From contig UZAN01039575.1 in NCBI GenBank assembly GCA_900618425.1, positions 73,594-137,593 of the forward strand: a stretch of DNA of 64,000 nt. The letters are read 5' to 3'. Shown here in pieces: positions 27,673-37,400 of this stretch; within the stretch, counting starts at the first letter, position 1, and every line of letters starts with the position of its first letter. The DNA is from Echinostoma caproni. Lineage: Eukaryota > Platyhelminthes > Trematoda > Plagiorchiida > Echinostomatidae. The notes beneath the pieces are model-generated. The model saw only the letters and a list, made by a program, of their open reading frames with translations, ran no database searches and was not told where the DNA came from. The position numbers were made by a program, and so were the translations under genes.

Positions 27673-28921
27673 GTTTACATTCGTTAGCCGACTCAGTTGT
27701 TGCACGTGCCCATGGTCGATCCAAGTAGCCCGGTGCACATCGCTCGCAATCCGTTCCCGCGGTGTTATGTTGACAGTCGCATCTTAACGGTCCCCAACCG
27801 TCAACCGTCCCCGTTTTGGGGTCTGTCACCCGATCACGAACACATCGATTGGCGTGACCATTACACTTGCATCGACCACCGATTGCCATGTCAGAGAATG
27901 CAAAATGCACCGGGCTATCACCATGCGGAACTTGCAAAGACGCTGCATCTGACTGATACTGATTACGAGACATGCCTAAGGTGCCGGCGGACATTTGCAT
28001 TGAATTCCCATCTCCAACACGAAAAACATTGGCCGGGCTCAGTAAACTTGGTGTCAGAAGCAATCCGCCAGCATCATGTGGTGTGATTTGCGTGTGATCG
28101 GGGAACAAAGAAAGACTGACTCGAAGGTCAGTCATAGTCATCCAATCTATCAGAGCCGAACTCCATGGTTGGCTAGACGGTCTACCGATTGTCGTACTAA
28201 ATGCGATCACCTTTGCTGATTGTCCGAATGCCTCATGCATATCGGGCGATTTAAGAGCAACACACAAAACCTCCTGAATGTTGGCTGCTGAGATTTGTGC
28301 CGTGTGCTCATTGCTGGTCGGCAGTCGGAATGCTCGATAACAGTCGGTTGAGAAGTACTGCCATGGTTGCCATGTCTGACCGAAATCAGCCGATTTGTAA
28401 AGTGCAATCGAGTCTGGCAAACGACCATGAGGTTGCAGGGAAATGTAATAAATTTCAAATCGTTTGCCCAAAGAGAGAGTTAGATTGACCGTTTGACCAG
28501 CACGTACAGGACCGGAAACCCAATAGGTTTCATTGTTCATCTGATGTCGATCTGTCAGGTGTTTCGGATGAAACTTTTCTTGCGGGTTGCATTGTTCGCA
28601 TTCAGAATGTGTTCGACCGGATTGATCGATCCGATAGCGACAAAATTCTTCCGATTTGTCTCGTTCTCCACAGGTGGAAGAGGCAATCACCGGAGCCCCT
28701 TCTGCTACATTGGTAAATGGTGGCATACACTGGAACGCCCTGCCCTCGGCGTGGCATAAAGACCTGGAGGCTTCGTGAATAACTCGCAATTCAGTATCTG
28801 ACGGTAAATGTGTGTTTGGATCACGTACTAAAGAGTGCTCCGGTCGACCGACTGTCTCCACACGAGCTGCACTGATAAAATAGATAGGTAATAATAACAC
28901 ACAAGTGATCAATTCGCGCAT
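27673..28921 (-). CDS. netrin exon 1: signal peptide, laminin N-terminal domain, LE1
   Basis: This exon has 416 codons plus one base. The start ATG at 28921 is in context TTACCATG, and an in-frame TAA lies 21 nt upstream, which supports this start. Residues 1-19 or so form a hydrophobic signal peptide (ITCVLLLPIYFIS). Domain VI spans about 55-349, with motifs SSTCG (81), NLTLSLGKRFEIYYISLQ (146), PDSIALYKSADFGQTW (169), FSTTIGRPSS (241) and the end motif FSDMAIGGRCKCNGHA. LE1 (351-415) has eight cysteines and ends DRPWARATTESANEC, the netrin LE1 signature. N-glycosylation sequons are N130-E-T and N146-L-T. The exon ends TGTAAAC before GTAAGTGA (phase 1). Oddities are loss of two domain VI cysteines (Tyr133 and the LQPHG segment at 162-166), an expansion of roughly 45-50 residues at about 270-339, and about 11 extra residues between LE1 cysteines 3 and 4. 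Laminin beta/gamma chains share domain VI, but the LE1 end is netrin-specific. Confidence 0.97.
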
Positions 28922-29600
28922 GGTAACGTTATCCGTAGGTTAGAGTTGGGTTCGGTCGACTAGGGTAAGTAACATACGTTAGCATTGAATTTGATTATTC
29001 GGGATGAGATCCGTTTTCCAATTCGCCTGCTTGTGTATGAGAAGCGGAAAATACAGGAAAGAAGAAACCCGTCGGCGTACAGAATCAAAGAATACTGTTC
29101 AAATGAGTATGATCGTGCACGAACTGACACACAAACACGTTAAATGGCATGCAAGTGACAATAGACGATTCACCCGTTTGGGAGCTGTTAGAGTAACAGT
29201 AATGATGTTAACAGTAGGATCAGTCAACTGCTGAAGTTCCACGTTCCACGGTTGTTTAATTGGTTGTAATAGTGCCGAATACAAATGAATACGTTGGCAA
29301 AGGTGGCGTCCGAATTGTCAGCCTTCTTCCTTCAACGTCATGCTTTGTCATGCTTTTTCTCTCCCTAGCCCTTTTCTTTCCGTTCGATCACACGCCGACC
29401 AGTACCGCCCCACCCCCAATTAACTTCAATCTGGTTTCCATACCCTCTAACCCCTATTTCGCTCTCAACCCACCNCCCCGGTTAGCACACATATCCAATT
29501 AGTTCGGTGGGGGGGGGAGCACCGGGAGGTTGACCGTACGTGAGGGATCGCTTCATCGGATTGGATTGTATTATGAACCAATCAGAGACCAGACTGATCC
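28922..29600 (-). promoter_or_regulatory. netrin 5' leader and possible promoter-proximal DNA
   Basis: The in-frame TAA at 28942-28940 bounds the coding start. Just upstream, the minus strand reads TTACTTACCCTAG (ending at 28960), a possible 3' splice site, so the 5' UTR may continue in a distant exon. No TATA box or start site can be assigned. Plus-strand 29380-29520 is pyrimidine-rich, then holds a run of Gs near 29508-29517, and a CCAAT motif occurs near 29577. These are weak sequence hints only. Confidence 0.25.
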
Positions 29601-32059
29601 TTATGCTTGGACAGGATTTGCCGAATGCTGCATCAATCGATTGGCTCGTAAAGGAGTAGGATATTTCGGAATATTAAGGGTCTCATTGGTCCGAATGGGT
29701 TTTGTTAGATCAAGCATAATCACGGATTTAGGTAGTGTAGTGGAAATAAAGAGACGCATTGAGAGAGGGAGCAATGGTAAACCATGAGTATTCTCGAAAT
29801 CTGTCACACCTATGGTTTCAAAGACATCCTCAGTGCGTAGGATCCACAACTGGCGGCAAATCCGTTGACAATCCCTGAATTCGAGTCATATAAGCAATAA
29901 CCGACTGTATTTATGAACAGTAGGTTTCTAATACATTACACACAATACAAAACAGGACCGTTATAAAAATTTACTCACTGGGATACATAAAGATGTCACC
30001 AATATGATTCGAACCGTTCGTTACCTGCATCAAATTAAGTAAAATTATCCCCATCATTTATTTAGAACATTTCGACTTGTTCCAAGTATTTCATTCCACA
30101 ATCTGAGAGCACTTCTGATTGACAGAAAAACTTAACTTTTGCCTAGCATAAATTTGTTATTCGGTAGCTGTTATGGGAGCATTTTAAGCCGACCATTGAT
30201 TGTTGGTAATATTACCCTACCCCGGAGATCTTAACCTCAGTCGACTCGACTGATTTGCATCAATGATGACGCCCAACAGAAATAAAAATATCGTCAATTG
30301 CTTCGCAGCTTTTCACTTAAAGTATTACAGATTCTATATAAGAATAACCTCATTCTACGAAGCTCGGTTTTATCCGATAACTCTGCGACCGGGAGTATTG
30401 TTTTCTTTTTGATTAAATAATCAATAAACAGTTCTCAGTCGTGCCATTTCATCTGTGTCAGCAATATAAAACCCGTAATCTCAGTTCAGATTAATATTAA
30501 AGTTAACCATTCACTATCGTGGTTCTTGTGAACCTGAAATAAATATGATAATTCATTATTCAAAATATAACATCTAATCTCTGCTTCCAGATGCAAACAA
30601 CGGACAGTAATGACGTTAATCAAAGTAATTGAAAACAAGGCAGTAACTCCAGTCAGTTCAGGATTACTTGGCTATTAATTGACCGATGGGTCATTCAAGA
30701 CTAATAGTAAATAAGGGCAGACAGTCTTCATTCTTGGTAAATTATACAGAAAAATTACAGATTAGGTGGAATACTTCTATAAAATTTCAATAATCATATT
30801 GGAATCATTTTACTTATTTGCATCTAGAAACTTTCGGTTAGTTACCTCGGACAATCATTAGTTAATTTGGAAAATGAAACGTCATTCAAAATTTTACCTT
30901 TGCATTTATTTTCAAAGATTCCTACGTGTCTCTCACACAGATATAATTTAACAGATTAATTCTCAACATTTACGATTTCAGGCTGCAGGTTTGAAAGACA
31001 AATGCATTTCAGGGGAAGGTTTTAAATTAATTTACCCCATAGGAATAAAAACAACGTGATTTTCTTAACTCAAATTAACTGTCGAGTTGATGAGTGGTTG
31101 ATTACCGTGTCCCAACGAAAGTCTACGAATACATTGTGATTGACGTAAAACACCATATATTCTTCACGCACGTATCGACAATCTCATTTAGGCATCACCC
31201 CTTCCGGCGGAATGAACAATAGGGTGGGCTGCATCTGTGTTAAAAAATGTCGTACCCTTTCTTCGACCGCGGATTTCAACTCAGTGATAGAAAGCAGAAA
31301 ATTAAATTGTTCGCAAGTTCCGGACAGTTCACATACCGATGCATTGTCAAAACAGACATTTCTTTACGATCATAAAATAAGGTGTGACAGGAAGCAGTTC
31401 TGTCATCTCATGCATAATATTATTTGACAAATGACTGGTTTATCCGCGACTATTTTTTCGGAAATTGTTGAGAGTTTTGTGGCCTCCAGAAATCCTGAGA
31501 TATAACATAAATCGGTGAAGTCAGCGAAATTCACTAGGTATGCATTACCAGTTATCTGTATAAATAATAACTATAGAGTATTTAGAAACAATGAATGTTA
31601 ATGAGCATTGGTATCTAGGTGGCTTCACCAAATTTTCTTAGAATCACAAGACCTTTTTACCAATCGTCATGTACCCACATTACATAAGCTTTTGCCCTAT
31701 ATATTCATTTTCTATACGAAACACTCCAGTCTACAAATTGGCAGAGGCTCTATGCCTGGGCTTTCTTAAGCGAAAGGTACAAATTAAGGAGCTCGAATAT
31801 CGAGAAACTACTTGATTCTATTGTTTACGGGGTATATCATTAGTTAGGGAGGAGTCGATTTAGATCTGAATAGTAAACGTATTGTCTCACAGGTAAGTTA
31901 GCCTTGCATCAATAGGACCACTTAGAGATCAGTTTAACAGAGTTCAATTTGATCAGGGGCGTGTAATCACAACTTTTGTACGAAATTCTGCACGTTTCTC
32001 ATAATTAATCTCATTTACCCTAGAGTGAATTATTGTTTGCCCAAGTCCTAAGAAGTTCC
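29601..32059. other. intergenic DNA upstream of netrin; nothing recognised
   Basis: AT-rich DNA with short open frames only. None carries a motif I know, and no RNA gene or mobile element coding remnant was seen. Confidence 0.6.
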
Positions 32060-32069
32060 TGAGGGTCAA

Positions 32070-32290
32070 GCCGAAAAGCCTCAGTGGTTAGTTCATTTGA
32101 CTAACAGCGCCACGTGCTAGGGTTTGAATCCCAGTGGATTCGGTGTATATACCCGTTGATAAGTACAAACCAGGATGAAGTAGTTGTACAACGCTCACAA
32201 TGATTTCAGTGGCGAGTAGTACGTTCACTCTGCCTGAAAATAATTCTCATAAATGAATCAAATCTATCCTAACACCTCGACTCAAAAACA
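32070..32290 (+). repeat. tRNA-headed SINE copy with hammerhead-like relic
   Basis: The head has a pol III A-box-like AGTGGTTAGTTCATTTGAC and, at about 32119-32134, a B-box-like GGGTTTGAATCCCAG. About 22 bases further on, TTGATAAGTACAAACCAGGA then TGAAGTAG (32156-32183) resembles the hammerhead core CTGATGAG, stem II, GAAAC, with substitutions in both core boxes. The same head-to-core layout appears in the copy at 59.2 kb. The Sm-alpha SINE-like elements of schistosomes are known to carry a hammerhead, and this looks like a decayed member of such a family. It lies at the 3' side of the RTE remnant, which runs on the opposite strand. Confidence 0.6.
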
Positions 32291-32329
32291 ATCATTGGTG
32301 ATAGTCTGAGTTTCCAGTTTCCACGAAAA

Positions 32330-34040
32330 ATAACCATGCATTTTTATGCCCTCTTTTGCCTGACCATTTGGATAAAAGAGGTGAATGAAGATTGGAATGT
32401 GAGTGAGTCTGGGAATTGGGTTAAACCAAATTTCTTTCAGCATTTTACATCTTTAACATGTGCAACGCATTCCAAATAGGGATATACTAGCGCTCATACT
32501 ATCACGAAAAGCTTGTAAATTACCTGGAGCCTCACTTAGCAGCAGTGTCTTCTGTATGCTCCAGATTAGACAGTCTACCACCTGAAAGCAAACCGATGCC
32601 GATCACTGCGCACGAGAATAGGGCTGTTTCAAGGATTACATCTATGACAAAGTTAAGTAGAAAAGGTGAGAGAGAGAGCAACCCTAACGGACGCCACTTT
32701 CTCTAGTGAACTCGGGCGAAAAAGTGTCTGCAAACTCTGACTCAGTTCCGGTTGTTAGTGTAAAGAGACTGCAAAATTGAAATGAACTTCTCGGGTACAC
32801 CCTATAGAGAGAGGAAGCGTCAGAGTTTAGAGTGGTCGACTGAGTGGACAGCCGCTTTCAGATGGAGGATGGTAGGTTCACGAAGGAGTGTCAATGTTCT
32901 AAAATTTGGCGAAGGCTGAAGATGTGGCCTATAAAACACAGACCAGGTCTAAAACCAGCCTGGTTCGCACGCGCGCGCCGTTCACGTGGGGTAGACAATG
33001 GACGGAGTATAACACCAGTGAGAAGCTTAGAGAAAATATTCGGTTAAACTAATTCCTCTGCGATTTTTATAAAAGAATCTGTCACCTTTCCTGTAAATCA
33101 GTTTGATGACCAATTCACACCATTGAGTTGGAACCTGTTTCCCCTCCAACACTGTTCTCAGGAGTCCCGTTAACTCCTAGACAAATACTGAAATTCCATA
33201 CTTAAACACCGATGGGGACAAACCACCCGCGCCGAAGGCCCTATACCTTTTGAGATGACTAACTTCCGAGTAATCTCCATTTCAATTAGAAAAATGATAA
33301 CTTACAAAATTAGCTCAGTTCAAGCAGGTATTTGGAGGTTTCGGTGATTATTCAGTGTTTTAGGGCAGCTGAACTTTGTATTGAACCGTTCTACCCATCG
33401 TTTAAGACGACGTTGATGTACCACTGTGCCATTATACGCCTTCAGTGTCTCACCTACGTCTACTTTCCTTGGACTCGTACTCCTAATTAAACGAAAAAGA
33501 TTTCCACTATTATAGCTAGATGCGACCTTCTCCATTTCCTTACACTTTCCGATCCAGCACTTCTCGCGGTAATTCCTCTGACTGTTGATGAGCTGGCGTT
33601 TAGGAGATTTATGTGCTCTTTCCGTATTGGGCATCAAAAGGAAAGGCTTCTAGAGCGGCCACAAGGGCAGCTGACACCAAGGAAATCTATCTTTTTGTTT
33701 TGGTTTGGCTAGCGAGTCCAAATTTGTTTTCATGGCCGTCAGTTTGATCAACATTTGGATCGCTTCCTTGGTTATCCTCCCGTGTTCACTGAGTTAGTTG
33801 GCTGAAAGTTGAGCTGAAAGATAATCAGATAGTTCTGCTTCGAAGGCCAATTTACAACTATCACTGATACAGAATTGTGGGCATCCTTTTTCGGTGACTT
33901 TTCTGTGGTTGTTCACCAGATGTAGGGAGAATCTGGCTTGAGGCGAGGCACGGTCCACGTCTATGGGTGTTGACCAGTAACAGCGGTAGTCTTCAGTGGA
34001 TCCCCGCCAGTGGTAGCTAATGCCGATCTGGTAGATTTAG
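32330..34040 (-). mobile_element. RTE-type non-LTR retrotransposon remnant
   Basis: Read on the minus strand from about 34.0 kb down, frames give the post-endonuclease linker (GRITKEAIQMLIKLTAMKTN near 33.75 kb). Then 33637-33320 has NLFRLIRSTSPRKVDVGETL and RRLKRWVERFNTKFSCP, typical of RTE/BovB-like elements. Reverse transcriptase pieces follow: LTGLLRTVLEG and KLIYRKGDR then GIS (about 33.1-33.2 kb), GVILRPLSTPRERRACEPGW (about 33.0 kb), LREPTILHLKAAVHSVDH (about 32.85 kb), GVPEKFISILQSLY, and a box equivalent to SGVRQGCPLSPFLFN. The catalytic YADD position reads roughly HTED near 32.56 kb, followed by a thumb remnant with SLFGMRC near 32.48 kb. Several stops and frameshifts make it inactive. 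The 5' endonuclease is mostly unrecognisable. Confidence 0.85.
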
Positions 34041-35830
34041 GTCCTTCGCTGTGAAGAGGTTAGCGATTTCCATTTTAGACGGTGTCATTTCATGTGTGAG
34101 AATTTGGTGATTGAAATGAACAGTGCATGGCTGGAAGGAAACGTTCTTTGCTTATTTTAAATAGTTACAGACTGCATCATTATGCGGTGCCAAGGGATAC
34201 GTGTTGCAATTTATTAAATACGGTTCAGTTTCCACAGCTCATTGTTTCCACAGTAAACCGTTGAATTCGTGGCCGGCTCTTAGTATGTACGATGAACAAA
34301 AAGGAAAAAAGATTGGAAATTAGAATCAACCTACCACCAGCTGACTGATAAGGTGGAAGCAATCACATTTTATGTGGCTCGTGTAAATCTAGAGTCACCG
34401 TGATATAGTTTATTGCATAGTTGTCCACTTCATCCAGAAGCTGTCATAATCGCACTTGTTTTCATGTTATCACGATATGGGCACGGTACTATGTACTATT
34501 TTCATTCTTAGTAGATGTTTACCGGGTGGAAATGTGGGATAGAATACAAATCACGATCACGACAAGGACAATTTTAGTATTAACCTTAAGTCGAATGAAA
34601 TAGTTACAGGCCAAAAGTAAGACTTACTTGGGAGGTATCGTCATCCGCGTTTTACGTGCTCCTCGCGTTTTTTGGATTCATGGTAGTCGGAATGTTTACA
34701 TGGAGCGTTTGTTTCTGTTTTCTTCGTCCGTTCTTGTATAGATTTCTTCCGGATCTCCATGATCGAAATTTTCACTAGAGAGGTTTACCACGTTTGCTTG
34801 TTGAGACCACCTACGATGAGATTCGGTTGCATTGTTACAAGGTGCATGACTTGCTTTGTGTTTGGTTAGTACATACAGCGAGACGAACCTCCAATGTCCT
34901 CACGAGATTAGTATAATTTTCTGAATATTCCGCAAAAGAGAGAGGGAAAGAGAAAACGCAGTGGGGAACAATTTCTTCTGCGGTGGTTCATCTGAATGCT
35001 AATACATCACAATTTATCTTGACATGTTTAGCTTCGGGGAGAGAAATCGTGAAAGTTAGTAACAATAGAATAACCAACATTCCAGTTCCATGACCGGATG
35101 TTGCTCATACTTTGGTCATCACGCACGCAGTGGTTCGGGTCATCAGGGGCGGGTGAGGAGAGGACCTTTTCTTGTGCAAAGTTCGCCATTGAAAGCCATG
35201 TACTTAAAAAGTGCTTTGGTGAGCATGGGGGTATAAAGCGGATTCTGGCCGCTTCCTCTGTGGTAAGAAAGTGACACCTAATCACCTTAGATTGACGACT
35301 ACAAAACAAGTAGAGGGATCGAAAAACCTCAACTACGTTAACCATGAGGTCTGACTCCACTAAGTGTGAAACGACCTAACTGTTGATGGTCCTAATCATC
35401 TCACTCCTCAGCCAGGTCGAGTGGTGTTCGCCGTCCCATTCAGATAAACTTCTGTCTGTATGCCAAATATACCGTATCCCACTAGAACAGGTGAATAACT
35501 ACACACAGAAAGAGACCATAAAAGCATTTTCTCTTTGAGTTGAAAGCGCGGGTGGCCCGAAGCTGAACACAATGTGGAGCTTCGCTTCGAGAAGGGCTTT
35601 TTCCACAGCTATATTGGTTTATGTGTCGCCAGTTCGGCGGTTGCCCTTAAAAGGTTATGATATGTAACCAGTATCTTCTCCACTGTAGTGATCTTGTCTG
35701 GCAACCGAGGACACTTCAAAATGTTGTCCGCGAATGGTTCTATGTATTCATTGATAAGTAAAACCTCTCGAACAAATCTTAGTTTATCATCAGTAGTATC
35801 ATCTCCACGTATTCTCCGCACCCAGGTAGT
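34041..35830. other. intergenic DNA between two LINE remnants
   Basis: No clear coding domain. Minus-strand frames 35360-35028 and 35821-35609 are open, but I recognise no family. The stretch could hold eroded 5' parts of the neighbouring LINEs. Confidence 0.4.
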
Positions 35831-35839
35831 GATTCAAGG

Positions 35840-37400
35840 AAGTTCCTCTGGTAACACGCGCAGATCCATAGACTACACACTGTTGAATAACTTGGCGCTT
35901 TCTGCTCAGTGGGGTTCTTATGACTAAGAAGCTAATCCGTTGGTTGCATGGAAGAAATTTATTGACAATCTCACAAATATAATAACATCCGTGACTAAAA
36001 CTAGCGTAATCACCAAATCTGGCATCCGAAATTCAATCCGAATTCCAAGTCGCACAAGGAAAAGGCTATCGGCGAGGGACTTATGCTTGCGAGATTATAA
36101 TCGTCTTCCAAATGCTGTCACATGGAATAATTACCGTATGCTGAGGAACCACTGCACCAGGCTGATTCGTGAGGATAAAGTGAAATATCAAGAGGCGCTA
36201 GCACAAAAATTCGTTTCTAACCCTAAGCTGTTGTACCAACACCAACTCCATTCGGAAAGTAAAATTTGGTATACCGGTACTAAGTAGCGCTGGAAGAGTT
36301 GCAGACACTCCAACGGAAGCAGCGGAAATGCTGAAAATTCATTATTCCAACGTCTTCGCAGCACCGCAGGTTGAAGGTTTACAACTACCTCACCGGTTGC
36401 ATCCTCTTCTACATCCTTCACTGACCTACGTTTCATTAACTGTTGAAAAGGTCAAAGCAAAAATAATGGCTTTGCAAAAGAATGCTACCCCAGTTGCGGA
36501 TAACATACACCCGAAATATCTGATCTTTTTGGTGAATCACATATCCGAACCGCTAGCTATTCTGTTTCAACGCATGTTTGACCAAGCAACACTCCCTGAA
36601 TCATGGAAACGGGGAGTCATTTCGCCCATATACAAAGGTGGTTGTCGTAGTGACCCCGCTGACTACAGACCTGTAACCCTTCTTCCGGTGTTATCGAAGG
36701 TCATGGAGTCAACTGTGGCCAATTCTCTGAGGGAACAGCTCGAAAGATACAACATTCTCTCGACATCTCAACACGGGCTTAGGCAAAAGCGATCCTGCAC
36801 CACCAACTTGCTTCTCGTTCGAGATGAATGGACCAGTACAGTTGACGCAGGGGATGCGGTGGATCTGATTTATCTCGACTTCGCGAAAGCATTTGATCGA
36901 GTGAATCACAAAATTTTGTTGCAGAAGCTCTACAATTATGGCGTTCGAGATTTCGCATTCGAGTGGATTAAAGCATTCCTCAAACAAAGAAACATATCAG
37001 TTCGTGTTTCTGATTCCATTTCCGGAAAATAGACACCTAAACGGACATCTTTTCGAACTACTGATTCCCAAGTGTTGACTGGATTGCCGGCACCAGTCTT
37101 TTGCTTTCAGAGTCTGCAAAGCTTGGAATGCCCTTTCATCTCATGTCGTTTGTGCACCCACTATTGAATCATTCAAGCAGAGACTCGAAGAAACCTTGGC
37201 ACAGCTCACATTTGTACACCACCAAAAGTAAACGGAAATTCACTGTAGCCTATATTCTCTATTATCTCCTACCCGGAACTCTATATGACTCCTTTTTCGA
37301 TGTGTAATGATTCATCTGTGTAAATATTCTATGGGACAAGAGAAGCACCGGCTTGTAAGTTACTCCCATAATAAAACTTTGACTTTGACGTTGAGTGAAA
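35840..37400 (+). mobile_element. CR1/Jockey-type LINE remnant, internally deleted
   Basis: The linker after the endonuclease begins near 35.85 kb (RRSIDYTLLNNLALSAQW) and continues at 35940-36287. A frameshift near 36270 moves to the frame 36328-37032, which is reverse transcriptase: LPESWKRGVISPIYKGG, DYRPVTLLPVLSKVMES, STSQHGLRQKRSCTTNL, and motif A DLIYLDFAKAFDRVNH. Motif B starts (VLTGLPAPVF, near 37.09 kb) and then jumps directly to the LINE C-terminal tail FAFRVCKAWNALSSHVVCAP and ESFKQRLEETLAQL (37100-37229). The stretch with the YADD motif is therefore deleted. The 3' end has AATAAAACTTTGACTTTGAC near 37.37 kb, the short tandem 3' repeat usual for CR1-like elements. Inactive. Confidence 0.9.

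Larger units (their letters stand above)
1892..28942 (-). other. netrin gene span (5' and central part; 3' part off window)
   Basis: The gene runs right to left: exon 1 at 28921-27673, a long intron, an LE2-like exon copy at 4976-4789, the LE2 exon at 4280-4092 and the LE3 exon at 2047-1892. Spliced (exon 1 + 2B + 3) it gives signal peptide, laminin N-terminal domain VI, LE1, LE2 and LE3, which is the netrin order. Netrins are secreted laminin-related cues that bind DCC/UNC-40 and UNC-5 type receptors and steer axons and migrating cells. All readable donors (GTAAGT or GTAAGC) and acceptors (CAG) are phase 1. The C-terminal NTR domain is not found in 1-1891, so its exon(s) should lie to the left of the window. 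The LE2 and LE3 sequences follow netrins rather than laminins, for example GYYRDWTKPVSH in LE2 and CNRCQQGYKQTR in LE3. Confidence 0.95.

Noticed and set aside
27697..28086. 129-codon plus-strand open frame
   Set aside because: It is the antisense shadow of netrin exon 1, which has clear domain and splice evidence.
29530..29787. 85-codon plus-strand frame upstream of netrin
   Set aside because: No recognisable domain; its position suggests promoter or intergenic DNA.
33320..33637. 105-codon minus-strand frame as a host gene
   Set aside because: Its sequence is the linker of an RTE-type retrotransposon, with reverse transcriptase remnants directly downstream.
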